A DNA stretch of 64,000 bases from the NCBI GenBank assembly GCA_020746875.1, contig JAGTJL010000040.1, positions 62,001 to 126,000 of the forward strand, written 5' to 3'. Every line of letters starts with the position of its first letter. Position 1 is the first letter of the stretch. Origin of the DNA: Rhexocercosporidium sp. MPI-PUGE-AT-0058 (lineage: Eukaryota; Ascomycota; Leotiomycetes; Helotiales). The notes below the pieces were generated by a model, which was not told where the DNA came from, did not search any database, and saw only the letters and a program-made list of their open reading frames with translations. Positions 21,764-32,929 of the stretch are shown here, piece after piece. Position numbers and translations under genes: made by a program.

Positions 21764-22530
21764 ATGTGTTTTCCACCCCTCCCGAGTTCCACGATCCGTC
21801 AGAATAAGAATGGTAGTGATTGTAGTACAGTAGGAGGGAAGAATGTAGGGAGAAACATAGGTGGGAACGAGTGTGCTGGAAATGCCCTAAAGTTCTATTC
21901 TAGCTTCGACTGGACTTTATCACTCAAAGAAACATCGTACTGGCGCTTTTATCCCCCCCCACACTTAGGACAGACGGACGGGACGGGACGATCCTCCCTG
22001 CCCAGGTATCTCCAGCCCCAATACCTCACTCACACCCCCCCCAGTCCTCTTGCACCACCTAGAACTGGGAAAGTGCTGCTAAAAATCCTCACTGGTGAGA
22101 TTACGAGTTTATTACTAAGGCAATCGTTCCGCAAAATTCCCCAGAAGGCCGATGCCTCAGGGGAGCCGCCAAGTCCCCAATATGATCCCACGACCGCCTC
22201 AAGAACTAAACTCGTCGGTTCTGCACAAGAACCAGTGATAGCGAGCCTCGCAGGGAGCGGTACCAGAAACGTGACCACCTCCCAAAGAGCAAGTACAGCT
22301 GCAACTCAACCTAGTAAGGATGAGAACTTTGAAACGGACTCTCCCTCGGTAGTATCGGTTGACAACAAAGTCACATCAGAAACTGGCATTGACGAGCTAA
22401 CGAAGGAGATAACAACATGGCAATACAAAGTTGGCTCCGAGTCACCAGTCCCGTCAGAAATCTGGACCACACGGATGACGGGGGCCAGATCCTCATCGAC
22501 AGTGTCCTACACTGACGGCCACAGTGCCGT
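21764..22530 (+). CDS. N-terminal low-complexity segment of the NLR gene
   Basis: Frame open from an ATG at 21764. The part after about 22130 is Ser/Thr/Pro-rich, with ordinary host codon use (DASGEPPSPQYDPTTA, then TDSPSVVSVDN), as seen in the linkers before NWD domains. The first 100 codons are less protein-like and may be 5' untranslated sequence or an upstream exon. It runs to about SEIWTT, after which the next recognisable segment continues in another frame. Confidence 0.45.
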
Positions 22531-22532
22531 AG

Positions 22533-22886
22533 CCCTCGTACGCGGAGCTGAGACTCAGATCTCCCGATCTTCTGGACGCATACGAAAGAATTGTGGTGGG
22601 AATTCTCGCGGAGAAAGATGGGGGCGACCAGTTTGAACGTCACTCTTCATCCGAATCAACGTACTGTTCGGCTTTCCTTGAATCGGATCCATCTGAGAGG
22701 CGAATGCAAATGGATCGTTTTATCGATCTCTGGCAGATGGAGTCTGATGGCAACAAGACCGCCAATCTTAGCGAAGAGAGTGATGGAGAAGGGATGGCTC
22801 GTTCTTATCGAGATATCTTGGGACCGTCCATTCAGAGATCACGACACGTTCCTCTCCCTTGGACTACAGCATGCCTAGCGGCAGAT
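22533..22886 (+). CDS. NLR exon: start of the NACHT-associated N-terminal domain
   Basis: Open frame containing YAELRLRSPDLLDAYERI, then VVGILAEKDGGDQF, ending LPWTTACLAAD just before a donor site. The pattern 'AY..L....P.L.D.YE.I ... LPW..ACLA' is typical of the domain preceding fungal NACHT modules. There is no ATG before 22719, so it must be joined to upstream coding sequence through a frame change or a non-obvious intron. Confidence 0.65.
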
Positions 22887-22945
22887 GTAGGTTCAATTCC
22901 AAGTTTTCTCTAGAGTTAGGAGGAGAACTAACATTTTAAAACTAG
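22887..22945 (+). other. Intron in the NLR gene (59 nt)
   Basis: Donor GTAGGT after a phase-0 codon GAT, branch site AACTAACA about 18 nt before the acceptor, acceptor AAACTAG. Splicing moves the reading from the 22533-22886 frame to the frame that is open from 22946 to 23480. Confidence 0.82.
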
Positions 22946-23390
22946 TGCGCCTTCAAATTGAATTCTATGACGAAGCCCAATCGCTTAGGCATTATAGAAA
23001 TCGTCGCAAAGATGGAGTGGTACATTGGCTTTTCTCATTTCCTCTCCGAACAGGTCGGCAAACCAACGACCCACCCCCGAAAGTTAAGGGGGATGATGAA
23101 GGATCTATGTCTGGTCATCTTAACCTATACCATCGAACAGTCGGTCCAGTGGAATAGAAGGGACTGGATGGAACCAGTAACTCCCCACGATTTCGCTAAA
23201 CGGCATATTCTTTCCAAGGAAGCGGCGCTTTTAAGAGAGCTAACAGCTCATGAGGTCCAAGTTGAACTCTCTCAGCTACTCGACAGTATCAAAGTAAAGG
23301 AAGAAACATTAACACCGGTCATTACCATACCCGCAGAGGACGAGTCACTGTTGAAGGATCTGAAATCTAAGCTACAACCGATTCCACACC
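22946..23390 (+). CDS. NLR exon: rest of the NACHT-associated N-terminal domain
   Basis: Encodes NRLGIIEIVAKMEWYIGFSHFL, then a Leu-rich helical region (LRGMMKDLCLVILTYTIEQS) and LKDLKSKLQPIPHL. 'I..IV..M.WY...S..L' followed by 'L...L..LY..IL.Y.' is the conserved core of this domain. The frame stays open to 23480, but the recognisable protein switches frame between about 23370 and 23400. Confidence 0.7.
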
Positions 23391-23397
23391 TGAACCT

Positions 23398-24879
23398 AAT
23401 AGGAATGACGAGGTCCTCCAGCTTCTGTACGACTGGGCAATCGCAACAGAAGCGTACCAAGAACTTTTTCATCCACGGATAGATGGCTTTAATACAGACT
23501 GTTGCCGCGTGCTCTGGGTGTTTGGTGTCCCTGGCGCCGGGAAGACGATGCTTATGCGCGCCACAATGCAAAGCTTGTTAAAAGATGCAGAAGCCAAAGA
23601 ATCGTCAATCACCGACGAATTCAATTTGGTGTATTTCTTCTGCGACAGCCGAAGCCGACCGCACGGCTATGTCACACAGGTCTTGAAGAGTCTGATCTGG
23701 CAAATACTCGAGCGGCAGCCCGCTCTGGCAAAGCACGTGTACAACAAATTCTCCTCTACTCAGCGAGATAAGTTTGACGATCCGAACGACTTCTACGCAA
23801 TGTCGACGGTGCTCTATAGCATGCTTAACGACCCAAATTTTCGCTTGACGTACGTCATTATCGATGCTGCCGAAGAGCTTTATAACGAGGATGCGGAGGC
23901 TTTTCCTCGCTCAGAACAAAAGGATTTAGCGCTGGGCAAACTCCTCAAGCTGGTTGTGAAAAGTTCACAGCTTTCATCGGATTCTCCGCGAATGAAATGG
24001 TTGGTTTCCGTTGATAAAGACAGGGTCAACGCGGAGCTCACGTCGACAAATGGAACTACACAAATGAATCTAGATATGGACAACCCTAGGTACCTGCAGG
24101 ATTTGCAAGTCGTCGCCAAGGAGTACATCTCCGCGAAGGTTGCCAAGCTTGCAGAGGCGTCCAGCTTCGGGGAAAATTCTCGTGACCAGATCACAGAGCT
24201 GATGCAGATGCCAACTACAACCCCTCGCAACTTCTTGTGGGTGAACCTGGCTTGCAGCCATATTGAAGCTGACGGTATACCCTGGAATGCCGACAAGCTC
24301 TTGAGCAGTCTGCCCCATGATATCCCATCTTTGTACGACCACATGTACAAGATGCTTGACAAAATCGATTCCAAGGAAGATCATATTATGTGCCATGACA
24401 TTCTATTCACTACGGCCATAGCGTACCGATCCCTCCGGATTTTGGAAGTGGAGAGTCTTGTCGGAATACGGGAGGCCGTAGATCTGAAAGTCGTCGTGAA
24501 GAAGATGTGTCGCTTTTTCCTCGAGATTCAGGACGGCTGTGTGTGCTACATTCACCCTTCAGCAAGAGAATTCGTCCAAGAAAAACTCACCACGGACAAT
24601 AAACTATCATCTCGGCATCTCTTAATGACTGAGGAGTGTTTGAGGCAGGCCATTGCCAGCTACAGATCGAAGTCGAACACGTACGCTTTAATCTACTGGG
24701 TGCGGCACTTCTGCAATGTTCACGACGAAACAGAGTTCAATCGTGCAATCCTGGCAGCCAGCAAATTCTTTGATGACTATTTCTTGGAGTGGGTGGAGAT
24801 ACTGGTCGCGGAAGGTCTTCTCTCGCATACTATTGTCTTGCTTGAATGGCTCACGGACTTTCTCAAGAAGAAGAAGAAG
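23398..24879 (+). CDS. NLR exon: NACHT NTPase domain
   Basis: Begins in a new frame with DEVLQLLYDWAIATEAYQEL, then LWVFGVPGAGKTMLMRATM. The P-loop Lys codon is at 23542-23544. Next come F-F-C-D-S-R near 23634 (typical 'YFFCQ' strand of NACHT proteins), then LTYVIIDAAEELYNED (Walker B; the usual second acidic position reads A-E-E). Later LWVNLACSHIEADGIPWNADKLL and LYDHMYKMLDKI are the conserved NACHT C-terminal helices ('LWA.L....L', 'LP.DL..LY'). It ends at AAG before the second intron. Length and residues look complete. Confidence 0.85.
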
Positions 24880-24940
24880 GTGCGACATTTTCCCTCATTT
24901 CCACCAAAGAGTACTGACAGCGGCTTTCTTTGTTGTTTAG
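24880..24940 (+). other. Intron in the NLR gene (61 nt)
   Basis: Donor GTGCGA, branch TACTGAC, pyrimidine tract, acceptor TTGTTTAG; phase 0. It joins the NACHT exon to the frame starting GTTATGCGCCCC at 24941, which carries the WD repeats. Confidence 0.9.
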
Positions 24941-27211
24941 GTTATGCGCCCCCCGACTAAAGAAGAGAGTTATTACCTCACTTGCCTTAAAAACGTTCAA
25001 GATTCTCTATGGCTGCTCAATTTTCACCAGTCTATCAAGGGCCCTGAACACCTCGGTCCAAAAAACAGCCTTCCATTCTTGCCCAGCAAATCAGAATTAA
25101 GAAAGAACCTTCTTCCAAAAGCGCTTCCATGGTTGGAAACCGCCCCAGATATTGGTTCAAGTGTGACTCTCGGCAGGGCCATCCACATTCTGGAAGGCCA
25201 CGGTGACTGGGTCCGATGTTGTCGCTATTCGCCTGATGGACGGATTATTGCATCGGGTGGTGACGATGGAGTGGTCCGTCTTTGGGACGCAGAGACGACC
25301 AAGGTGCAGCATATATTCGAGTTGACTGGCTACGTTCTTAGAGTATTGTTCGCTAGAGACCAGCTCATGATCGCGCTCGGTGGTAGTACCATTCGGATGT
25401 GGGATTCATCCACTGGCACACAGCTCCAGGATCTAGACACAGAGGGTGATATCGCGCATATTGACATCTCGCCGGATGGCGAAAGTCTTGTCGCAGCGAA
25501 AGGGAATGTTCTGGTCATTTGGAAGGTTCCGGCTGATCCCAAAGCCCAGAAATGGGCTGAGCCGACTCTTCTAGACGTAAAGTTGGGTAATGAGAAGGAC
25601 TCGGATATCAAATCTGTGAAGTTCAGCCCTGACGGTTCCTGGCTAGCCTACACCCATTCTTCGGACGTTTTTCTCTATGGGCTAGATAGCAAAAAGGACC
25701 GCCGCTTTGGTGGCCACACAGAAGGTATAGATGGGCTTGCCTTCTCACGAGATTCAAGATTCCTAGCCTCTGGATCCGACGACTACACAGTGCGTGTTTA
25801 GGACATCTGCAGCGAGAGAGATGAGTCTCTGTGCCTCTTAGAAGGGCACGAAAATTACGTCAACAGCGTCTCATTCTCGAAGGATCGTTCTCGTCTCGCG
25901 TCCGGATCCTCCGACGACACCATTAGAATCTGGAAATTGTCGACCGACAAAACCTTCTATGAAATCGAGAAAATATTACTTGGACACACTGGAACCGTCT
26001 TTTGCCTGAGATTTGCACCTGAAGGACGACGGCTGATATCGTCGTCAGCCGACGAGGCGGTACGAATCTGGGACGTTGATACTGAGCAGGAGGTCGCTAC
26101 GGCTCAGGAAGAGACAGGCCAACCTCCAATGCAACCACCGGATGAACAGTCGAATCCCATCAGCTTCGTTGCTTTCTCTCCCAATGGAAATGTGTTCGCA
26201 TCAGCATCCACCGATGGTAAGATCTGCCTATGGAACGGTGACACAGGACGTCCTCTCGGCACTGTTAAGGAACACGACGCTGAAATCATGTCACTTGCCT
26301 TCTCGCAAGATGGCAGCACCCTTGTCTCAGCTTCTAAGGACTACACAGTTCGAGTCTGGGACACAACTGCGGATACCATAGCCATCAAGCAGCATCTACT
26401 AGGCCATAGCGATTGGGTACGGTGTGATGTACCATCCTCAGATGGGACAGTTGTAGCCCCAGGGTCTGACGACAATTCTGTCAAAGTGTGGAACATATCA
26501 ACTCTTCCGCCTCTTTCGATAGAATCCGCGACCCAAGAGAATGACGCGGACACGAGATACAGATCTTTCAATGGTCACTCCAGATTCGTCTATTCTGTCA
26601 CGTTCTCTCCGAAAATGGGATACGTGGCATCAGGCGGAGACGACGGGATTCTGATCTGGAGCCTGAAGGGCGACGGAGACCAAGAGGAGCCAGAGACCAC
26701 ATTAAAAGGGGATTTCCGTAGTAGGACTCGAGGACTTGCATTCACTGGAGATGAGAAGCGGATCGTCTCTTGCGAAGTGAGCGGCAATGTCAGGATCTGG
26801 AACCTGGAGGCGAAGATTTGCGAGCGAGTTCTGACAGTCGATGGCTGGCTCTTCAAGACAATTCGATTCGACGTGCGCTCTCCTGGCTTCCTAATCACCG
26901 AGATAGGGGCTTGGAATATCGTCGTGGACGAACCTCCATCAGTATCTGCTTCGAGCTCGGACATTACCGAAAGTCCTGAGGAGGCGAAGTTGACCCGCGC
27001 TACTTTGCCGTCGTGGTGTCTGTATGGGATTAGTGACAACCGCGAGTGGATTACCTGGAATGGCAAGGAGTTGTTATTCATACCCGCTCAGTACCGGCCC
27101 TACAGCTACGACCGGGTGGTTGTCTGTATTGGGGAGCACAAGGTGGCAATCGGCTGCGACTCAGGCCAGGTTCTGTTCTTTAAATTCTCTAAGGAGAGTC
27201 CGCAGCTATGA
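24941..27211 (+). CDS. NLR exon: WD40 repeat domain, with one in-frame TAG
   Basis: After a short linker (LPWLETAPDIGSSV-like) about 12 WD repeats follow. Examples are GHGDWVRCCRYSPDGRIIAS...VRLWD near 25200, GHENYVNSVSFSKDRSRLAS...IRIWKL near 25850, GHTGTVFCLRFAPEGRRLIS...VRIWDV near 26000, and GHSRFVYSVTFSPKMGYVAS near 26575. They diverge from one another, unlike the near-identical, fast-evolving repeats of HET-E/HET-D. The frame is continuous from 24941 to the TGA at 27209-27211 except for TAG at 25799-25801 in V-R-V-stop-D-I, where TGG (Trp) is expected. WD domains form beta-propellers that sense ligands in this family. Confidence 0.85.
25799..25801 (+). other. In-frame TAG at the Trp of a WD dipeptide
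   Basis: Context GTGCGTGTTTAGGACATC; repeats before and after have V-R-[LV/I]-W-D at the same place. The change TGG to TAG is G-to-A, equal to CpA-to-TpA on the other strand, the preferred RIP change. The adenosine is preceded by U, which is also the preferred neighbour for A-to-I mRNA editing known in some Sordariomycetes. Confidence 0.85.
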
Positions 27212-27889
27212 AGAAAAAGAATATAAGGATGTTGCTTTTCGTACGTCCCTACTACTAAACAGTGCGAAAAGGTGCTCATTGAGACCCCCCTGTGAAGATT
27301 GTGCTCCCATGGTGCTTATTCATGCTAGCACTTGTAAAATTTAGATCAAAACCTCTGCTCCGAAGCTCGCTCCTTCATATACAAGCTTTCTTCACTTTAC
27401 GCGTGAGAACTTGACACCCCCATCTACCAATCACTGAAGTACAAGGCCATAAGCGTTCGATTCCTATTCCTTGGCTCCGCCCTTTTTCAGAATCTGTCAG
27501 ATTTCAAGCCGGAAGAGTGCATCTTCATTTTGCGGGATGTAGGCCCTTGTATCGAAGGAAAGATACCATGAGCTAAAAAGGGCGTGGTTACTCAACCCTT
27601 AATAAATAAATTATATAATTAAAACTAATGCTTTAGAAACCTTAAGCTTTACTAATTACAAATATATAGTTTTTATAATTCTATTTTAATGCGTCAACTT
27701 AAAGTGAATGTTTGAAGTTAAGAACTTCATAATCGATTTCGGGGTGGCTCACTTAATTTTCCCGATTGAATTTTAAACGTAAAACTTAATTCTTTTCGGA
27801 ATTTCGGACGGAAAACTAGGCGTTTTCGAAGCTAGCGTGCGCTACCTCCGTCCAAAATAAGCCGTACTTAAACGTTAACTTTTAAAATG
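27212..27889. other. 3' flank of the NLR gene and island edge
   Basis: Normal composition to about 27590, then an abrupt change to AT-rich DNA. A GC-richer stretch at 27730-27860 (GGGGTGGCTCACTTAATTTTCC) contains the small palindrome GAAGTTAAGAACTTC but no frame. Nothing else was recognised. Confidence 0.4.
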
Positions 27890-28145
27890 ACTTATTTAAT
27901 ATAGACCTATAAGATTAAAGAAATAATATCTACTTTTACTTAGTCTACTCGAGGCCGTAAGCCGAAATATAACTCTTAAGAAGAGCGGCGCTAAGCTAAA
28001 AATACTAAAGACCGAGTGAAATATTAATAAAAGTAACTTATAAACTAAGCTATAATATTCTAGAATATCTTCTAAGCAACTCTTAAGCCAGTCTTAAACT
28101 TATAAAATCTATTATAATTTAATAATAATTTCCTTCTCGCTTGAC
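27890..28145 (+). pseudogene. Short RIP-broken frame, unknown product
   Basis: From an ATG at about 27888, one frame reads a basic segment (STRGRKPKYNS, then E-E-R-R) with all interruptions being TAA or TAG in positions where Gln would fit. The basic 'GRKPKY' run suggests a DNA-binding or gag-like protein of a repeat, but I do not recognise it. Confidence 0.25.
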
Positions 28146-28413
28146 CCCGTAACGTTCAGTTTTTAATAATTTATAATAACGGATTTATTCTTTTGCAAAT
28201 TAATAATAAGTTTAAAGAACTTCTTTTATTATTAAGTTTATTTTGAAGTTTAGCTTTTATAAATATATTAAAAGTTAAATCTTGCGAATTAAATATAAAA
28301 GATTTTATAAAAGAAGAAGAGGATACGGGTGTTCCGGATATTAACGACTTAAGATTAAATATAAATGAATCAGAAATTAGAAAACTCGCCGTCCGATTAG
28401 TTAATTAACTTAT

Positions 28414-28565
28414 TGTCGTATGGCAGGACACGTGCTAGCTGAGGGCCGACTCAGCAGCCCCTTTTCTTATATATACTTAATTGCTCATTGCGAGCTTCTT
28501 CTAGAATTCAGACGATTTGCTATACTTTAAAAGCACCTCTAGTTATACTTTACTTCTGTACGATA
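28414..28565 (+). repeat. Probable 5' LTR of a gag-bearing retroelement
   Basis: About 152 bp from TGTCGTATGGCAGGACACGTGC to TGTACGATA (inverted ends TGTCG/CGA[C>T]A), followed by a gag-like region in the same orientation. Its start resembles the LTR start on the minus strand at 10865 (TGTCGTATAGGCA). No partner LTR was identified. Confidence 0.4.
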
Positions 28566-30300
28566 GTTATAAGTCCCGGCGCGCTTCGCGTAAGTTATTA
28601 TTATACGAAGTAAGCTTCTAATTAAAATAACTATTTAAAGGGCGGTAAACAGTCGCGTTCTCTTATTTACTCCTATAAAGTTTCCTACGTTTGTAAAAGT
28701 AGCTCGTATAATACTTTTTAAGAAAAGCTTTAATAAAACTGAGCTACTTCTTCTTCTTCTTTCGATTAACGCACTTTTAGTTGCTCTTACGATATCGTTA
28801 GACGCTTCTTCCTCTTCGATTCAACTCTTTATCGATAAATACTCTTTTCTTTTATAACTCGTTAAGCTAAAAGCTCAAGCTCTTTCCGTAAGCGCGTAAA
28901 ATCAGATCGACCTTAACGAGCCAGATACTTCTTATATAACCTCAACTAAGCTAGAGCTCTTTATAATAATCGACGAGCTAATTAAAATAGAAAACAAAGT
29001 ACGCCAATAAAATTTAGACGATTAAGCGGCAGACGTATTAAAACAAAAGGAGCCATAATTAATACAAATAATTCCTCGCTTTATAAACGTTAAAGAAGAG
29101 CTTACTTACCGGTTACGCGAATATTAGATTCAGTACTCTCGCTAAAGCACTTTAAAAGAGCCGATTAAGTCTTTAAAAAAGTATACGCGCATTTTCTAAG
29201 CTCAATTTTATACGGTATATTGTAGTGAGGTTGACCTCAGAGGTCCATTTGTTACGTAATTAAACTATATCTTATTATATTTAAAATAGCTTTTAGAGTA
29301 ATATCCTTTAAGGATAATAACGATTTTTATTATTATAACTTTTTCTTTTTATTTAAATTATACCCCTTCCTTCTTTTAATAAATTATACTTCTTAAATAT
29401 ATAATATTTTTAGTATTTATTAAATAAGTATTTCTTACGTTTATCCTCCGGTATTTATTTTATTACTTTCTTATTATATACTTAATATTTTTCCTTTTAT
29501 ATATTTTAATAACCGACGTAAGGAATAAATAAAAAAGCTAGAGTAAAATACGTAAAAAAGCTTAAAGGACCGAAATTAATAAGTGCTTGAATTAATATAG
29601 ACTTATTTACTTAAAGATTTCTTAGCTTTTAAGGCAAAATTAAATACGGTATTTCGATAGTCTCTTATAGTATAACGAGAAGCATAGGAAGTTTAAAGGG
29701 AAACTACTTACCTTTAATATAAGAGTACTTAAACTATTAAAAAAGCTAGTTTTAGCACGTAAAGTATTAATATTAAAAAGGTCGGACTAAAAATAACCGG
29801 ATTACGCTATTAAAAACGCCTTAACCGATATTAAAATATATTTAATATTTTAAAAAACGAAAAGTAACTTATTTAAAATAAATCCGGCAAATTTTAATAT
29901 TAATTATATTTTTAATAGGCGTATTTATTACTTTTTTCTTCTTCTTTTTCCGCTAGGAGTCTACTTTAGGCTAGCGAGACGGAGCTTAATAAAAAGGTAT
30001 ATAAGGTTTTACTTTATATTTTTTTAATTAGTTTCAGTCTTAAGTTATTTTACGCCGAGATTAATTTTAACGGCAATAAAGCTTTAGTATTTTAACGAGA
30101 TTTGTTTACTTCGCTTAAGCTTATACGTTTATTTATTATAAGAATAAGAGGCTTAGATTTCGGCGTCTTTCGGGCTTTATTACCTTAAGAAAAGCCTAAA
30201 GTTATAAACTTTTTAATTTAATATTTTATTTATATATTTCTTTTATTTTCTCGAGTTCGTATGTTTTTCCTTCTTTAATACGTATATTATATCTTTTATT
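28566..30300 (+). pseudogene. gag-like remnant interrupted by a solo LTR
   Basis: Plus-strand translation just before 29220 and again after 29505 gives a charged helical protein (VKEELTYRLREYQ before; LLKDFLAFKAKLNTVFR after) that reads continuously when the solo LTR 29221-29499 is ignored. Many TAA/TAG codons. No zinc knuckle or pol motif was found before a different, minus-strand element takes over near 30.3 kb. Confidence 0.4.
29221..29499 (+). mobile_element. Solo LTR (second family, 279 bp)
   Basis: Begins TGTAGTGAGGTTGACCTC and ends CCTTTTA. It matches in inverse orientation 51284-51562, which has the same length and reads TGTGGTGGGGTTGACTCTAGAGG. Flanked by TATAT at 29216-29220 and 29500-29504; since the surroundings are AT-rich, this duplication is only moderately convincing. 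Confidence 0.7.
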
Positions 30301-30755
30301 TTTTTATTAATAATATTAAGCGCATTTACTTTTTAATAAATCATTAATTTTATTAAAAAAAAATCAATTATATTTAAAAAATAATATTAAAAACAAGGCT
30401 TTAAAAGCTTTAAACCGTCATATTACTCCTTCCTCCGGAAAAAGCTTGTCCTCGAGCGTTAATCTATTTCCTTATTTTTATTAAAGTAATCGTAATCGTT
30501 TATATTATCTTCTTATGCCTTTAATTAATTAAGGAGTTTTACTGGCGGTTTTAGCGCGTCGCGGTTATTTAAATAGAAATCCCTAATTTTATATAATATA
30601 TATTTAAAATTAAAAATATCGTATTATTATAAATTAACGTCGTGATTAAACTAGGTAACGCGATAAAAAAGGTTAAAATATTTCTTACGGCAAGTAAGCA
30701 CCTTTTCCAAATCTTATTCGTTATCACTCGTAATATTAATTAGTAAAAGTTCGTC

Positions 30756-30944
30756 TTAAACCTGCCTTAGTAAAAGGTCGTTAAAGTCTTTATAAAGCTT
30801 ACTTACGGGAAAGACGTTATAGACTTTCATATTTGCTAGCAATTCTAAGCAATATAAGTTACTTATCTTCTTAAATACTTTAAATAATTTATTTATTAAT
30901 ATATTCAATTTCTTAAATAAAAGGAATATCTTAAAGTAACGCAT
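30756..30944 (-). pseudogene. Pol C-terminal segment of the minus-strand gypsy element
   Basis: Encodes FKVFKKISNLYCLELLANMK then VYNVFPVSKLYKDFND, matching the 'F.V...I....Y.L.LP..M.I..VF.V..L' region after the integrase core of Ty3/gypsy elements. No stop in this short stretch. Confidence 0.65.
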
Positions 30945-32929
30945 ATTTAATTATATTAAGCTGCTTTCGTCGAAGTCGACTGCGCGGCAAGAGCGGTTAT
31001 AGGACCGGGCTATCTTAGTTTAGGCTACAGTAAAGTTTAACCGAGCTGTATTTTATATATCGCGAAGTCGCTTTATATAATCTACCGTTTACTAAGTATT
31101 CAACTTATTAGCAGGGGATATTAAGTTTAATAAGTCGATTTTCTAATCTCAATCCGTGTAAGGTGCGTATTTATAGACTACTTCAAATAGTAAAAGTCCT
31201 CTTAAGGAGTCGTAAAAGAGTAATATTTATACGTAGTCTATAATAAGAAGTAATTTAAACCAGTCGTCTTAATAATACGTAACGAAAGGTCGGAGTCGTC
31301 TTTATAAATATTAATTATATACTTTAGTTTGACTATTTGTCTAAGGATAATTAGTAATAAACAGCTATCTCTTAGTTCCGAGAATGCTATAAAAAGCAGT
31401 CCAGAAGCGAAAGACGAATTAAAGGCCTTTATTAGACGTAATAGTAAAAGGAGCGCTAAAGTAACGATATATATAATAAATATATATGCTAGCGAGCTTC
31501 CGGGCATCGGTGGTTTTCTAATAAGATATACTAATAGCTTATTTACTAAAACGATTAATAAAGATAAGAATATTATTAAAATTATACTTATCTTTATTAA
31601 ACTTATAATAATTTATTATAATATATTCCTAAGGTCAAGACAAAACGGAAAGAGAATAAAAGAATCCGGGCTTTTTGTCCTAGGGCACTTAAATTCGTCG
31701 GTATATATAATAATTATAATAGTATTACTTGACTGTCGACGTAATTCCGTATTATTAATATTAAGAAAAAAGTAATTAAATCGTCTTCAGTGTATTAAAG
31801 TATACTATAATGACTCGATTATGGACTTCACGTATTATAAGTATACGGAAGTGATTAATGTTAAGAATTAATAAGCGACTATTATAAAATAATAAGTCGC
31901 TTTTTATATTAAACTTCCCGGGATTCTTTAATAAAGCTTGCTTTCGTAGTGTTTATAAAGAGGAAGCCGTACGATTTGCTTCCAGTACTTAATATATTAC
32001 GGAGAATATAAATAAGAGGTCAGTAATATCAATGCTTAATACTAACGCGTTAAAGTCGTTTATAGGGCGTAATTCTACGGATAATAAGTCAGGGTCGACT
32101 TGATTTTATTATAAAAGTTACTAAAAACGTTGCGTCTTCTTTATAAAATTCTACTAATTTAACTCGTTTAGTTTACGCGAGAGGGCATCTGCTAAAGAAT
32201 TATGAATATTAAAGCGATAAGTAATTATAAAGTTATAATCGACTAATAGTTTTACTTATTTTACTTAGTAGGCATTTAATTATTTAAAAGTTATAAAGTA
32301 TTTTAGTGTTTTATAATTCGTTATAACACGAACTTAATAAAAGGCTTTTATTAACTTAGTTCTTTAATATCTAAACGATTTAATAATAGCGAGTATCTTC
32401 TTATTATAAATAGCGTAATTAAGCTTTATAAGAAGTATAATCTTAGAAAAGAAAGTAATAAAAAACTAATTCTTACCGTATTATTAGAAAAGTATACTTA
32501 TTATAACTTTATTACTTGCGTCGGTTTTAAATAAGTATAGTAGATTTTGTTTATAATGTTTTAAGAAAGAGGCTGACGTGAGAGTATACTTTAAATAATC
32601 GAAGGCATCTTCGTATTTTATAATAAAGCGGAAAAGAACGTTGTTTTTAATAAAGTGAATAAGAGATTTCGTTATAATACCGTAATCGCGAATAAAACGT
32701 TAATAAAAGTTACAGAAATTAAAGAAAGCTTATATACTTTTAATAAAATTAAAGTAATTTTATTAATTAATAATAAAAACTTTCTTAAGATTAATTTCTA
32801 AATTGGAAGTTAATATAATAAATTTAAATATTATATACGTATAATTTTAAACTTATACTTTTTTAAATCTACTTAAAGGCCCGCGTTATTCAGGCGTTAA
32901 AGCACCTTCTTAACGTGGATTTAATATTA

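Larger units (their letters stand above)
21764..27211 (+). pseudogene. NACHT-WD40 NLR-like protein (HET-E/NWD type) with a nonsense codon and apparent frame breaks
   Basis: Order on the plus strand: a Ser/Thr-rich N-terminal region (frame open 21764-22636); an NWD/NACHT-associated N-terminal domain (22533-22886 and 22946-23390); a NACHT NTPase (Walker A GVPGAGKT near 23527-23547, Walker B-like YVIIDAAEEL near 23850-23880); winged-helix/ANC-like connecting region to 24879; and about 12 divergent WD40 repeats (25180-27000). Proteins of this family act in non-self recognition and programmed cell death in fungi (HET-D/HET-E); the N-terminal effector type here is not recognised. Introns at 22887-22945 and 24880-24940 are canonical. 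Odd points are an in-frame TAG at 25799-25801 where the WD motif needs TGG, and frame changes near 22530-22545 and 23370-23400. Otherwise the frames are long and composition is normal, so inactivation, if real, is recent. The true start is unresolved. Confidence 0.8.

Noticed and set aside
24070..24396. Minus-strand frames over the NACHT domain
   Set aside because: Shadows of a well-supported plus-strand coding exon.
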